Source of the DNA: Haematococcus lacustris
Lineage: Eukaryota > Chlorophyta > Chlorophyceae > Chlamydomonadales > Haematococcaceae
DNA: 64,000 bases
Reading direction: 5' to 3'
NCBI GenBank assembly: GCA_030144725.1
Contig: JASKMD010000026.1
Location: 15,973,448 to 16,037,447, forward strand
The number at the start of each line of letters is the position of its first letter. Positions within the stretch are counted from its first letter, which is position 1. Below, piece by piece: positions 45,947 through 56,543 of the stretch. A program made the translations under genes and the position numbers. The notes under the pieces were generated by a model, which saw only the letters and a program-made list of their open reading frames with translations, made no database searches and was not told the origin of the DNA.

Positions 45947-46176
45947 TGTCACGGCGTAGCCGCTGCCTTTAATCTTACAGTGTGAGCGGCATGTCCACTT
46001 AGAAATGTCCAACGCACTCTCTACTATCCACACTCTCGCACAGCAACTGAGCCCAGGTTTAGAACGGGACCCTCGGGAGTCGAACCCGAATGGTGAGCTG
46101 GTAGCAGCCCACCATTGACCTCCTCAGTCACTCTGCTAAAGTGTGGTTTACGGATACGCATACGCGCACCGTCACA
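45947..46176 (-). other. Region 5' of gypsy gag: possible partial LTR/leader
   Basis: These 230 bases match no other part of the window. Just inside the gag end is a TGG-initiated 12-mer (45933-45944) that could be a primer-binding site. A TGTAA (45975-45979, minus) could be the LTR polyadenylation signal. A tRNA-like stretch lies further upstream. If the primer site is real, this is the right-hand part of a 5' LTR cut at 46176. With no second LTR for comparison this stays tentative. Confidence 0.3.
46066..46138 (-). ncRNA. tRNA-like sequence with A box and B box, probably a relic
   Basis: Minus strand: a TAGCAGAGTGACTGAGG stretch (46122-46138) resembles a Pol III A box. A perfect 5-bp T-arm with a 7-base loop containing GGTTCGACTCC (46073-46089) is a B box. 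Between them is a 9-bp hairpin with a CTAC loop. The sequence after the T-arm (GGGTCCC) finds no complementary 5' acceptor strand, so it is not an intact tRNA gene. A SINE head, a tRNA relic or part of the gypsy leader are all possible. Confidence 0.35.
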
Positions 46177-49100
46177 GCAGGGAGAAGGCGGCAGCAGTGG
46201 CCAGGGCTCACCTCGTGCGGCAGCTGGTGCGGGTGGAGCGAGAGGGGGAGGCTGAGGTGCAGGCGGCGCAGCACCTGGGAGAGGCCGCAGCCCTGGCGGG
46301 TGTGGGGGCGAGGGAGCAGGGGGCCCAGCAGTCCCTGCTGGCCAGCGCAGTCCTCGACCAGTACTACGGCGACCGCTCCTCCTTCTACTTCTACCATCGC
46401 GACCAGCCCGCGCACACCCCCACCCTCATCTCCTCTCTCCAGCTCCCCGGCCAGCCAGGTCAGCCAGCAGACCTCACCACGCCGGCCGGGGTGAAGGCAG
46501 CGTGCAGGGCTTTCCAGCAGCACTACTCAGCCGCCGAGCCTACCGGAGTCTACGCAGCCAAGCCGGTGGACACAGCTGCGCGCGCCACGCTGCTCGGCAG
46601 CCTCACCTCCCACCTCACCCCCACCCAGGCCAGGGCTGCTGAGGGCCCCAATGGCAGCCCTATGCTGTCAGAGGAGGAGCTGGGCCGGGCTCTGCAGGGC
46701 TGCGCGCACAGCAAGGCCCCGGGGCTAGATGGGCTGCCCATACAGGTCTACGACCGGCTGTGGGTGGAGCTAGGGCGGCCGCTGCGGGCCATGTTGCAAG
46801 AGGCCCTGGCAGACACCGCTGACCCTGCCCCGCTGGCTGAGTTCCTGACCGGCATCATCACCCTCGTGCCCAAGGCTGGCAAGCCGAGGGACCAGGTGGC
46901 CGGCTACCGCCCCATCACGCTCCTCAACTGCGACGTGCGCCTGGTGGCCAGGGCAGTGGAGGACCGGCTGCAGCTGCCCTTGGACCTGCTGGTGTCCCCC
47001 TCTCAATCGGCCTTCATCCTGGGCAGGGACATCAGCGACAGCGTGCAGTTCCACCTGGGCCTGCTGGAGTACCAGCAGCAGCGGGGCAGCCCAGCATGGC
47101 TGCTGTTGCTAGACCTAGCGGGGGCCTATGACAACGTGTCCTGGGGCTTGCTCCAGGACACGATGGAGGCCATGGGGTTCTGCCGGGAGGGGCATGTGCG
47201 CTGGGCTCAGCTGCTGCACCGGGGTGCCACGAGCCAGGTGCTGGTCAACGGCCACCTCACCGACAGCTTCCCCCTTGCGTCGGGGCTGCTGCAGGGCAGC
47301 GGGGCCTCCCCGCTCTACTGGTGCATCGTGCTCCAGCCGCTGGTCAGCTACCTCAGCTCGCTCCAGCTGGCAAGCCGCATCAGCACCCCCATCATCCCCT
47401 CCAGCCCTCTGGCCATGCACAGGGCCGCCCTAACCCCAGCGCTCCCTTCCAAGGAGTATGCGGACGACCTCACCATCGTGGTGCTCGATCGGGTCAGAGA
47501 CGGGAAGGTGGTAGTGGAGGCCCTGGGCCTGTTCCGCGCCGCTGGGGGCCCTGCGCTTAGCGCGAGCAAGAGCTCAGCCCTGCCGTGCGCCCAGCCAGAG
47601 CCTGGGCCGGGTAACCAGGAGGGCTCGGGCCCCGAGGGGGCGGGGAGGGGAGGAAGGGGGGGTGACGGGGGGAAAGGGGGCGGGCAGGGGCAGGTGGGCG
47701 AGCAGGGGCTAGGGGGTGGGCCGGGGGAAGGTGGCGGGCAACGGCAGCAGGCGGGCGGGCGGGAGCAGGGTGGGGAGCAGGAGCCGGAGGAGGTCATCCC
47801 AGCTGTCCGAGTGGGGGTGCCCGTGCGCCACCTAGGGGTCCCTCTTGGGCCGGCCTCCTACACTGCCACCAGCGAGGCCGCCTTCGGTGGGGCGGCCGCG
47901 GCCATGATGGCAGCCTCCCTCCCTTGGCGGCCCCAAGGCCTCAACCTCCTGGGGCGGGTGCAGGTGGCACAGCAGTGCCTGGCCTCCAAGTCCATCTACC
48001 AGATGGCCTTCGTGCAACCCTCCGCTCCTCTGGCGCAAGCCATGGCCTTGGCTGTCAACCGCTTTGTGGCAGCCTCAGACCTGCCCCAGAAGCGCAGCCC
48101 CAACAGCAGCCGCCTCTACCCTAGCAAGGCCATCTGCGTGTTGCCCCGGGGGGAGGGAGGGGTGGGGCTTCCCGACCTGGGGGTCACCAGCACGGCCATG
48201 CTGGCGAAGATGCTGGCCCAGCTCTGGTCGCCCAGGGTTCGACCCTGGCAGCCTCTGACCCACAGCCTGCTGGCAGACCCCTCCCACGGCCTCAGCACGT
48301 GGGTCATCACCGACCCCACCGCCCCCCCCTCGCGAGGCATCAGCCCGCGGCTGCAAGCTCACGTGGCGGCCCTGGCTGAGCTCAAGCTGTTCCGTGCGGT
48401 GCCCCCCGCTAGCCAGTCCTTCTTTTCGGTGCTGACGGAGCCGCTGTGGTACAACGCGCAAGTCCGCATGAACCCAGCAGCTAGGGAGGCAGCAGCTGAG
48501 CAGGGATGGACCCACGTCCGCCACGTGAGGGAGGCCCTCCACAGCCCCCAGCTGGAGGGGGAGGCCGGCTGGGCTGCGGATCTGGTCAGGGCTTGCCTCC
48601 CCGAGCCCTGGCAGGGCATGGTGGACCGCATGCAGCCTCCACAGCCGGAGTGGGAGTGCCTAAGGGTTGGGCCAGGGGTGGGTTTTGTGATGAGGCGCAC
48701 CCCCTTGCTCCAGCCCTCCCACTGGGTGGGCCCCAACGGCCGCCTCTACCCCCTAGACCCCACAGGGCAGGGGCCCCTCGGGGCTTTCTGGGCGGAGGAG
48801 GGGGCGGCCTGGGAGCCAGCAGCGGTGACCCGGCTTAACAAGCCCAGCTACAGGCTGACCTCGGAGGAGCGAGCCACCCACCTCCGACCTCTACCCGCCC
48901 AGCGTCACATGGCGCAGGAGCAGGCTCAGGGGCAGGAGCTAGGAGGGGCCCAGGGGGTGGGCAGGGGAGGGGGGCGGGCAAGGGGGCGGGGCGGGGGCAG
49001 GGGGCGAGGGCGTGGAGGAGGTGCAGGGCGTAGGGGAGCAGGGGGCGGGGCGGGAGGCCTTGCTGTCGGCCCAGCTGACGAGGGGCCTGGCACCTGGCCT

Positions 49101-50486
49101 AAGGAGGAGTGGCTCTTGGGCCCCTGGGCTCACCTGCAGCTGGACCCTCAGGTGTGGGGTATGGGCACCACCACCCTGTTGGACTTCTCGGTCAAGCATG
49201 CCAGGGTGCGCCTCCACCAGCTTCAGCGCGTCAGTGCCGACCCCCTCTATCCACCCAGTGGGGGCCTGTGGCCTGCGCTATGGGGTGTGCGCCCCCCCCG
49301 GGCAGCGGGTGAACCGGAGGTGGCAGCGGTGGCTGATGGGGTCCTGAGGGAGCTGGAGCTCAAGTGGGAGGCTAGCGCGCAGCAGGTGGCAGACCAGGGG
49401 GCAGCGGGGGAGCGGGAACAGCAGGGCAGGGATGCGGAGGAGCGGCTCCCCGAGGAGGTGCAGGGCAGCCAACCGCCTCGCTGGCTGGACACCTCCGCCA
49501 GGGTGCACCAGCGACCCTCGCCGCAGATGAGGGCGGCCCAGCGGGCTGAGCGGCAGCTGGAGGCCCACCAGCGGCGTGGGGGCAGGCAGCCAGTTGGTCA
49601 GCCCGCCCCGCGGGCCGACACGGTGGACCAGCTGGCTGTGGGTGTTCAGGCGGGCCAGCCGTGTGCGAAGGTGTGGAAGGAGCTGCTAGACCCCACCCTC
49701 CGCCGGGAGCATGTCATCGTGGCCTGGCGGGTGCTTCACGCCAGCCTCATGGTGGGGGCCTTGTGGGGCCACATCCTCAAGGGTACGGCTGCCCCGGGCT
49801 CGTCCGCCTGCCGCTTCTGCCAGCCGGGGCACCTGGAGACTCTTACCCACGCCTTCATGACCTGCCCCGCCGTGGTCCCAGCCTGGGAGTGGGTGCTGGA
49901 CGTGTACGGCCGCCTCACGGGCACCCGCCCCCCCTCAGGCGACGCCATGCTGCTCCTCACTGGGCGCCCCACCCGCGGCGAGGCCCCCCCCTTCCAGCCC
50001 CCTGACAGCCTGTTGTGGCTCCGTCTGCGCGTGGCCTATATGGGCGTAGTGTGGCGCCTCCGCAGCTCAGGAGCCGCTACAACCCTGCAGCCACAGCAGG
50101 TGGCGAGGCGGGTCGTGGAGGAGGTCATCTCCACCCTCACCACGGCCGTCAAGCGTGACTGGCATCGGGTGGGGAGGGACATCCGCGTGGGCCTCTGCGG
50201 CGCTGTGCCCTCCACCTGGTTCAAGGGCAAGGACCCGGAGCTGGACGCTGCCCACTTCGACCAGCTGTGGCCCGAGGCGTCGGGGGGCTGGTTTGCCACG
50301 CAGCCTAGGAGGGAGCGGAGGGGAGGGCAGGAGGGGGCAGAGGGGAGGGTTGGGGCAGGAGGAGTGGAGGAGGAGAGGGAAGCAGGGAGGCCTAGGGAGG
50401 GGGAGGGCAGGGCGCAGGGGGCGGGAGAGCTGTTTGTTCGCCTTTCCTTGCAGTGGCCCATCCCCTTCCCCGTCGTTCCAGCCTGA
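46177..50486 (+). CDS. LINE ORF2, RT to C-terminus intact (5' truncated)
   Basis: An open frame of about 1,435 codons. Order: charged helical linker; RT with the SKAPGLDGLP and GYRPITLLN motifs; motif A DLAGAYD (Asp at 47112-47114, Tyr-Asp at 47127-47132); motif C YADD at 47457-47468; a Gly/Gln-rich low-complexity insert (about 47610-47790); thumb/connection; a second Gly/Arg-rich spacer (48955-49065); QGSQPPRW block (about 49462-49485); CCHC finger (49809-49865). A C-terminal stretch of about 160 residues is unique to this copy and ends at TGA. The RT and finger appear functional by sequence, but without a 5' end or endonuclease the copy cannot move by itself. Confidence 0.88.
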
Positions 50487-50906
50487 GCTCCAGGGTTGCT
50501 GGTGGTGGCTTAGTGCGTCCTTTGGGTGGGGTGGGCTAGGCTTCGGGGGGCTGTCTGGGTGTCAGGGACCGGGGTCTTGGCTTGGGCGTTGGGGTCAGGG
50601 TTCTAGGTTTCAGGTCGAGGGGAGGGGCTTGGGCTCGTGTGGGTAGTTTTCTGTGGGGAGGGCCTGGGGAGGTGTGCAGAGTTAGGGAGGAGGGCGGTGG
50701 TGTGGGGGAGTGTCTTGACGTTGTCCGTGGGAGGGGGTTGCTTGTGGGGTGTGGACCTTCGCTTGGGGTGTGTGGACCGCTGTGTTTGGGTGGGGTGCTT
50801 GGGGTTCGTGTATGGGGAAACCTTGTTTGTTGTGGTCTTTCTTTTCTTCTCTTCTTTAGTCATTCTCACTCTCCTGTAATGCTCCTCCTATAAAAAAAAA
50901 AAAAAA
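50487..50906 (+). terminator. LINE 3' UTR with TGTAA and A15 tail (long form)
   Basis: These 420 bases after the TGA have no ORF of note and are G/T-rich. The last 125 bases (from about 50780) align with the short 3' ends of the other copies, while the rest is absent from them. TGTAA (50875-50879) lies 12 bases before the A-run, at the distance expected for a chlorophyte polyadenylation signal. The tail joins directly to the truncated start of R1. Confidence 0.8.
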
Positions 50907-53900
50907 CCATCCTCCAGGTGTGCACCCAGGTGCAGCTGCAGGCAGAGGGGGCCCAGGGGCGGGTGCTGCGGATAGGCGGGGAGCTCGCAGGCAGGCCGGT
51001 GTCCCTAGTGTGCGTGTACGCCCCGGCGCAGCAGGCAGAGCGGCCAGCGTTCTACGCAGAGTGTCTCCCCGCTTGCCTCCCGCCTGCCGCCGACCGCCGC
51101 CTCCTCCTCATGGGGGGCGACTTCAACTGCATCCTGGCCCCAATGGAGAGAGTGGGCATCCCGCAGGGCTCGCAACATGGGGAGGCCTGGGTGGGCAGCC
51201 GGGGCCAGGGGGCGGAGCAGCTGCGGCAGCTGGTGGGTGAGCGGGGTTTGGTGGACCCGTGGCGCCATCTGCACCCCTCCAAGAGGGACCTCACCCACTT
51301 CAGCGAGCGTTGGCAGACGGGTGCGCGCCTCGACCGGTGGTACATCTCGGAGGAGCTGGTGCAGTGGCAGATGGACAGCGCCATCCAGGGTGTGCTGCCA
51401 GTGCCCACCGACCACCGGCCCGTGTCTGTGGCAGTGTGCCCCCCCGACCTGCTTCTCACCGTCCCCGCTCCCTGGCAGCTGCACCCCGCCCACCTTGACA
51501 ACCCCGACCTGCTGGACTGCCTCAAGGACTTCCTACAGGCGGAGGCCCTATACCACGAGGCTGCGAGTCAGCTGGGGCTGCCTAGGGATGGGCACAGGGC
51601 CAGGTGGGCCCGCCTCAAGCAGGGCCTGGCCATGCGTGCCCAGCACTTCCTGCGGGCCCAGCGCCGCGCGCAGCGTGACCTGCAGCAGCGCAGGGAAAAG
51701 GCGGTGGCAGTGGCCAGGGCTCACCTCGTGCGGCAGCTGGTGCAGGTGGAGCGAGAGGGGGAGGCTGAGGTGCAGGCGGCGCAGCACCTGGGAGAGGCCG
51801 CAGCCCTGGCGGGGGTGGGGGCGAGGGAGCAGGGGGCCCAGCAGTCCCCGCTGGCCAGCGCGGTTCTCGACCAGTACTACGGCGACCGCTCCTCCTTCTA
51901 CTTCTACCATCGCGACCAGCCCGCGCACACCCCCACCCTCATCTCCTCTCTCCAGCTTCCCGGACAGCCAGGTCAGCCAGCAGACCTCACCACGCCGGCC
52001 GGGGTGAAGGCAGCGTGCAGGGCGTTCCAGCAGCACTACTCAGCTGCCGGGCCCACCGGAGTCTACGCAGCCAAGCCGGTGGACACAGCTGCGCGCGCAA
52101 CGCTGCTGGGCAGCCTCACCTCCCACCTCACCCCCACCCAGGCTAGGGCTGCCGAGGGCCCCGATGGCAGCCCTATGCTGTCAGAGGAGGAGCTGGTCCG
52201 GGCTCTACGGGGCTGCGCGCACAGCAAGGCCCCGGGGCTAGATGGGCTGCCCATGGAGGTCTATGACCGGCTGTGGGTGGAGCTGGGGCGGCCGCTGCGG
52301 GCCATGTTGCGAGATGCCCTGGCAGACACCGCTGACCCTGCCCCCCTGGCTGAGTTTCTGACCGGCATCATCACCCTCGTGCCCAAGGCTGGCAAGCCGA
52401 GGGACCAGGTGGCCGGCTACCGCCCCATCACGCTCCTCAACTGCGACGTGCGCCTGGTGGCCAGGGCAGTGGAGGACCGGCTGCAGCTGCCCTTGGACCT
52501 GCTGGTGTCCCCCTCTCAATCGGCCTTCATCCTGGGCAGGGACATCAGCGACACCGTGCAGTTCCACCTGGGCCTGCTGGAGTACTTGCAGCAGCGGGGC
52601 AGCCCAGCCTGGCTGTTGTTGCTGGACCTGGCGGGGCCCCATGACAACGTGTCCTGGGGCTTGCTCCAGGACACAATGGAGGCCATGGGGTTCTGCCGGG
52701 AGGGGCATGTGCGCTGGGCTCAGCTGCTGCACCGGGGTGCCACGAGCCAGGTGCTGGTCAACGGCCACCTCACCGACAGCTTCCCTCTTGCGTCGGGGCT
52801 GCTGCAGGGCAGCGGGGCCTCCCCGCTCTACTGGTGCATCGTGCTCCAGCCGCTGGTCAGCTACCTCAGCTCGCTCCAGCTGACAGGCCGCATCAGCACC
52901 CCCACCATCCCCTCCAGCCCTCTGGCCATGCACAGGGCCGCACTGACCCCCGCGCTCCCCTCCAAGGAGAATGCGGGCGACCACACCATCGTGGTGCTCG
53001 ATTGGGTCAGAGACGGGAAGGTGGTAGTGGAGGCCCTGGGCCTGTTCCGCGCCGCTGGGGGCCCTGCGCTGAGTGTGAGCAAGAGCTCAGCCATGCCGTG
53101 CGCCCAGCCAGAGCCCTGTCTGGGTAACCAGGAGGGCTCGGGCCAAGAGGGGGCGGGGAGGGGAGGAAGGGGGGGTGACTGGGGGGAAGGGGGCGGGCAG
53201 GGGCAGGTGGGCGAGCAGGGGCTAGGGGGTGGGCTGGGGGAAGGTGGCGGGCTAGGGCAGTAGCAGGGCGGGCGGGAGCAAGGTGGGGAGCAGGAGCCGG
53301 AGGTGGTCATCCAGCTGTCCGAGCGGGGGTGCCAGTGCGCCACCTGGGGGTCCCTCTTGGGGCGGCCTCCTATGCTGCCACCAGCGAGGCCGCCTTCGGT
53401 GGGGCGGCGGCGGCCATGATGGCAGCCTCCCTCCCTTGGCGGCCCCAAGGCCTCAACCTCCTGGGGCGGGTGCAGGTGGCACAGCAGTGCCTGGCCTCCA
53501 AGTCCATCTACCTAATGGCCTTCGTGCAACCCTCCGCTCCTCTGGCGCAAGCCATGGCCTTGGCTGTCAACCGCTTTGTGGCAGCCTCAGATCTGCCCCA
53601 GGAGCGCAGCCCCAACAGCAGCCGCCTCTACCCTAGCAAGGCCATCTGCGTGTTGCCCCGGGGGGAGGGAGGGGTGGGGCTTCCCGACCTGGGGGTCACC
53701 AGCACGGCCATGCTGGCGAAGATGCTGGCCCAGCTCTGGTCGCCCCGGGTTCGTCCCTGGCAGCCTCTGACCCACAGCCTGCTGGCAGACCCCTCCCACG
53801 GCCTCAGCACGTGGGTCATCACCGACCCCACCGCCTCCCCCTCGCGAGGCATCAGCCCGCGGCTGCAAGCCCACGTGGCGGCCCTGGCTGAGCTCAAGCT

Positions 53901-55576
53901 GTTCCGTGCGGTGCCCCCCGCTAGCCAGTCCTTCTTCTCGGTGCTGGCAGAGCCGCTGTTGTACAACGCGCAAGTCCGCATGAATTCAGCAGCTAGGGAG
54001 GCAGCAGCTGAGCAGGGTTGGACCCACGTCCGTCACGTGAGGGAGGCCCTCCACAACCCCCAGCCGGAGGGGGAGGCCCGCTGGGCTGCCGACCTGGTCA
54101 GGGCTTGCCTCCCCGAGCCCTGGCAGGGCATGGTGGACCGCCTGCAGCCTCCTCAGCCGGAGTGGGAGTGCCGGAGGGTTGGGCCAGGGGTGGGGTTTGT
54201 GATGCGGCGCACCCCCCTGCTCCAGCCCTCCCACTGGGTGGGCCCCAACGGCCGCCTCTATCCCCTAGACCCCACAGGGCAGGGGCCCATCGGGGCTTTT
54301 CGGGCGGAGGGAGGGGCGGCCTGGGAGCCAGCTGCGGTGGCCCGGCTCAACAAGCCCAGCTACAGGCTGACGCCGGAGTAGCGAGCCACCCACCTCCGCC
54401 CTTTACCCGCCCAGCATCACGTGGCGCAGGAGCAGGCTCAAGGGCAGGAGCAAGGAAGAGCCAGGGCGGTTGGCAGGGGGGGGGCGGGCAAGGGGGCGGG
54501 GCGGGGGTAGGGGGCGAGGGCGTGGAGGAGGTGGAGGGCGTAGGGGCGCAGGGGGCGGGGCGGGAGGGCAGGCTGCCGACCCAGCTGACGAGGGGCCTAG
54601 CACCTGGCCTAAGGAGGAGTGGCTCATGGGCCCATGGGCTCACCTGCAGCTGGACCCTCAGGTGTGGGGCATGGGCACCACCACCCTGCTGGACTTCCCG
54701 GTCAAGCATGCCAGGGTGCGCCTCCACCAGCTCCAGCGCGTCAGTGCCGACCCCCTCTACCCACCCAGTGGGGGCCTGTGGCCCGCGCTGTGGGGTGTGC
54801 GCCCCCCCCGGGCAGCGGGCGAACCGGAGGTGGCAGCGGTGGCTGATGGGGTCCTGAGGGAGCTGGAGCTCAAGTGGGAGGCCAGCGCGCAGCAGGTGGC
54901 AGGGCAGGGGGCAGCGGGGGAGCGGGAGCAGCAGGGCAGGGATGTGGAGGAGCGGCTCCCCGAGGAGGTGCAGGGCAGCCAACCGCCTCGCTGGCTGGAC
55001 ACCTCCGCCAGGGCGCACCAGCGGCCCTCTCCGCAAATGAGGGCGGCCCAGCAGGCTGAGCGGCAGCTGGAGGCCCAGCAGCGGCGTGGGGGCAGGCAGC
55101 CACTTGCTCAGCCCGCTCCCCGGGCCGACACCGTGGACCAGCTGGCTGTTGGTGTTCAGGCGGGCCAACCGTGTGCGCAGGTGTGGAAGAAGCTTCTAGA
55201 CCCCATCCTCCGTCGGGAGCACGTCATCGTGGCCTGGCGGGTGCTTCACGCCAGCCTCATGGTCGGGGCTTTGTGGGGCCACATCCTCAAGGGTACGGCT
55301 GCCACGGGCTCGTCCGCCTGCCGCTTCTGCCTGCCGGGGCACCTGGAGACCCTCACCCACGCCTTCCTGACCTGCCCCGCCGTGGTCCCAGCCTGGGAGT
55401 GGGTGCTGGACGTGTACGGCCGCCTCACAGGCACCCGCCTTCCCTCAGGCGACGCCATGCTGCTCCTCAGTGGGCGCCCCACCCGCGGCGAGGCCCCCCC
55501 CTTCCAGCCCCCTGACAGCCAGCCCTTTGGGTGGGGTGTTTGGGGATCGCGTATGGGGGAACCATGTCCTTTGTAG
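50907..55576 (+). pseudogene. ORF2 of R1 (partial APE, dead RT)
   Basis: The 5' truncation removes the catalytic Glu40 but leaves the GDFN, LDR and DH motifs. The RT has PHD in motif A and NAGD in motif C (near 52970-52981). A private C-to-T change makes a TAG at 53261-53263 in the Gly/Gln linker. The shared one-base loss follows at about 53311. The thumb region is open for 350 codons (53329-54381) because the Trp codon is kept here, then the shared TAG stops it. The CCHC finger is in another frame ending at 55576. A private Leu for Trp lies near 53958. Confidence 0.8.
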
Positions 55577-55641
55577 TCTTCTCTTTTCTTCGTTTCTTTA
55601 GTCTCACTCTCTCTTGTAATGCTCCTGCTTGATTTAAAAAA
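50907..55641 (+). mobile_element. LINE copy R1, 5'-truncated derivative
   Basis: It begins abruptly at a point equal to codon 85 of ORF2, immediately after the A15 tail of R0. It runs to TGTAA (55615-55619) and the A6 tail (55636-55641). It has the short 3' end and no 920-bp deletion. Confidence 0.9.
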
Positions 55642-55686
55642 GGGGGTGGAGGGGAACCTTCCGCCAGCTCTCCCTCTCTTGACCCC

Positions 55687-56304
55687 ATGGACGCCGAGGC
55701 AGCGGCCCCCACCGCCCCTTGCCGCACGGGGGTCACGGGGCCTGGTGCGGATGCCCCTCTCCCAGCCCAGGAGCTTGGTCCCTCCACCGGCCTGGGCAGC
55801 CGGTTCGGCTCAGTGCGGGGTGGGTCCGGTGAGCTGCAGGGTAGTCAGCCTCCCCGCTGGTTTGACACCGCCGCGACAACCCCTCCGCGCTTCTCCCTGG
55901 ATGACAGGAGGGCTGGGCGGGAGGAGCGGCAGCGGGCGGCTCAGTGTAGGTTGAGGCGAGGCAACACGCAGCCAGCTAACCAGCCAGTCAGAGGGGGGCC
56001 TCGCCGGCGCCGGTTTGGCATCCCTTCTTCCGGTTCCAGTTCTGGGGAGTGGGAGGCACAGCGTACAGGGCACCAGCAAGAGGCTCAGCCAAGGCCGTGG
56101 CAAGCCGGCGGGCAGCGTGCTGCGCAGCTTGGCCATGGGTCCCCACACGTGCGCCGCTACGGGCTGCTCAGCCCCTGTGCTAGCCTGGCCACCTCGTTGG
56201 GGGCCTCTTGTGACAGCCCTGTAGTTGAGTCAGCAGGGCCCCGGGATGGGAGGTTGAGGGTGCCTAAGCGGCAGCAGCCCGAGCAGGCAGCTCAGCTTGG
56301 GTAG
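55687..56304 (+). CDS. LINE ORF1 (205 aa), copy R2
   Basis: ATG at 55687, 45 bases from the element start, TAG at 56302-56304. The in-frame extension runs to the TAG at 56524-56526, exactly 279 codons from the ATG. The 11-C tract is at 56422-56432, and the ORF2 frame opens after a TGA at 56409-56411. Phe is at the diagnostic position. Confidence 0.62.
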   Translation: MDAEAAAPTAPCRTGVTGPGADAPLPAQELGPSTGLGSRFGSVRGGSGELQGSQPPRWFDTAATTPPRFSLDDRRAGREERQRAAQCRLRRGNTQPANQPVRGGPRRRRFGIPSSGSSSGEWEAQRTGHQQEAQPRPWQAGGQRAAQLGHGSPHVRRYGLLSPCASLATSLGASCDSPVVESAGPRDGRLRVPKRQQPEQAAQLG

Positions 56305-56543
56305 GAGGTCGAGCAGCTCGGTCCTCTGCCCCTGCGGCCCCTGCTGGCCATCTATTCACGTGAGCCTCGGGTCCGCCTGCGCCGCCAGGGGGCCAAGTTG
56401 GCGTGCATTGAGGCCACCCCGCCCCCCCCCCCGGGCCCTCCTCCTTTGCCGGGTCCGCCTCCCCTTCCCAGCCCACCCACTCTCCTCTACACGCGCGTAG
56501 ACCGCGCGGGGGCAAGCCAGGACTAGCCAGGCAGCGCCCAGGT

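Larger units (their letters stand above)
40783..46176 (-). mobile_element. Ty3/gypsy LTR retrotransposon, incomplete at both ends
   Basis: It has gag followed by protease, RT, RNase H and integrase, the order that defines Ty3/gypsy (Metaviridae). It is visibly less GC-rich than the LINE DNA on either side. The 3' end is in the gap. The 5' end is cut by LINE copy R0, which starts at about 46177, only 230 bases upstream of gag. No pair of LTRs can be seen. It lies between LINE arrays of opposite orientation. Confidence 0.9.
46177..50906 (+). mobile_element. LINE copy R0: 5'-truncated, otherwise intact (parental-type)
   Basis: Homology to the other LINE copies begins at about 46177, inside the linker before RT, so the endonuclease and ORF1 are missing. 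From there it is uninterrupted to TGTAA at 50875-50879 and a 15-A tail at 50892-50906. It is the only copy with the long 3' end: about 770 bp (roughly 50009-50780) have no counterpart in the copies whose 3' ends are visible. Its 5' truncation and longest A-tail fit a recent retrotransposition event. Confidence 0.9.

Noticed and set aside
46143..46176. Extension of the R0 ORF2 frame leftwards to 46143
   Set aside because: Similarity to the other LINE copies stops at about 46177. The upstream codons belong to the gypsy-side flank and are open by chance.
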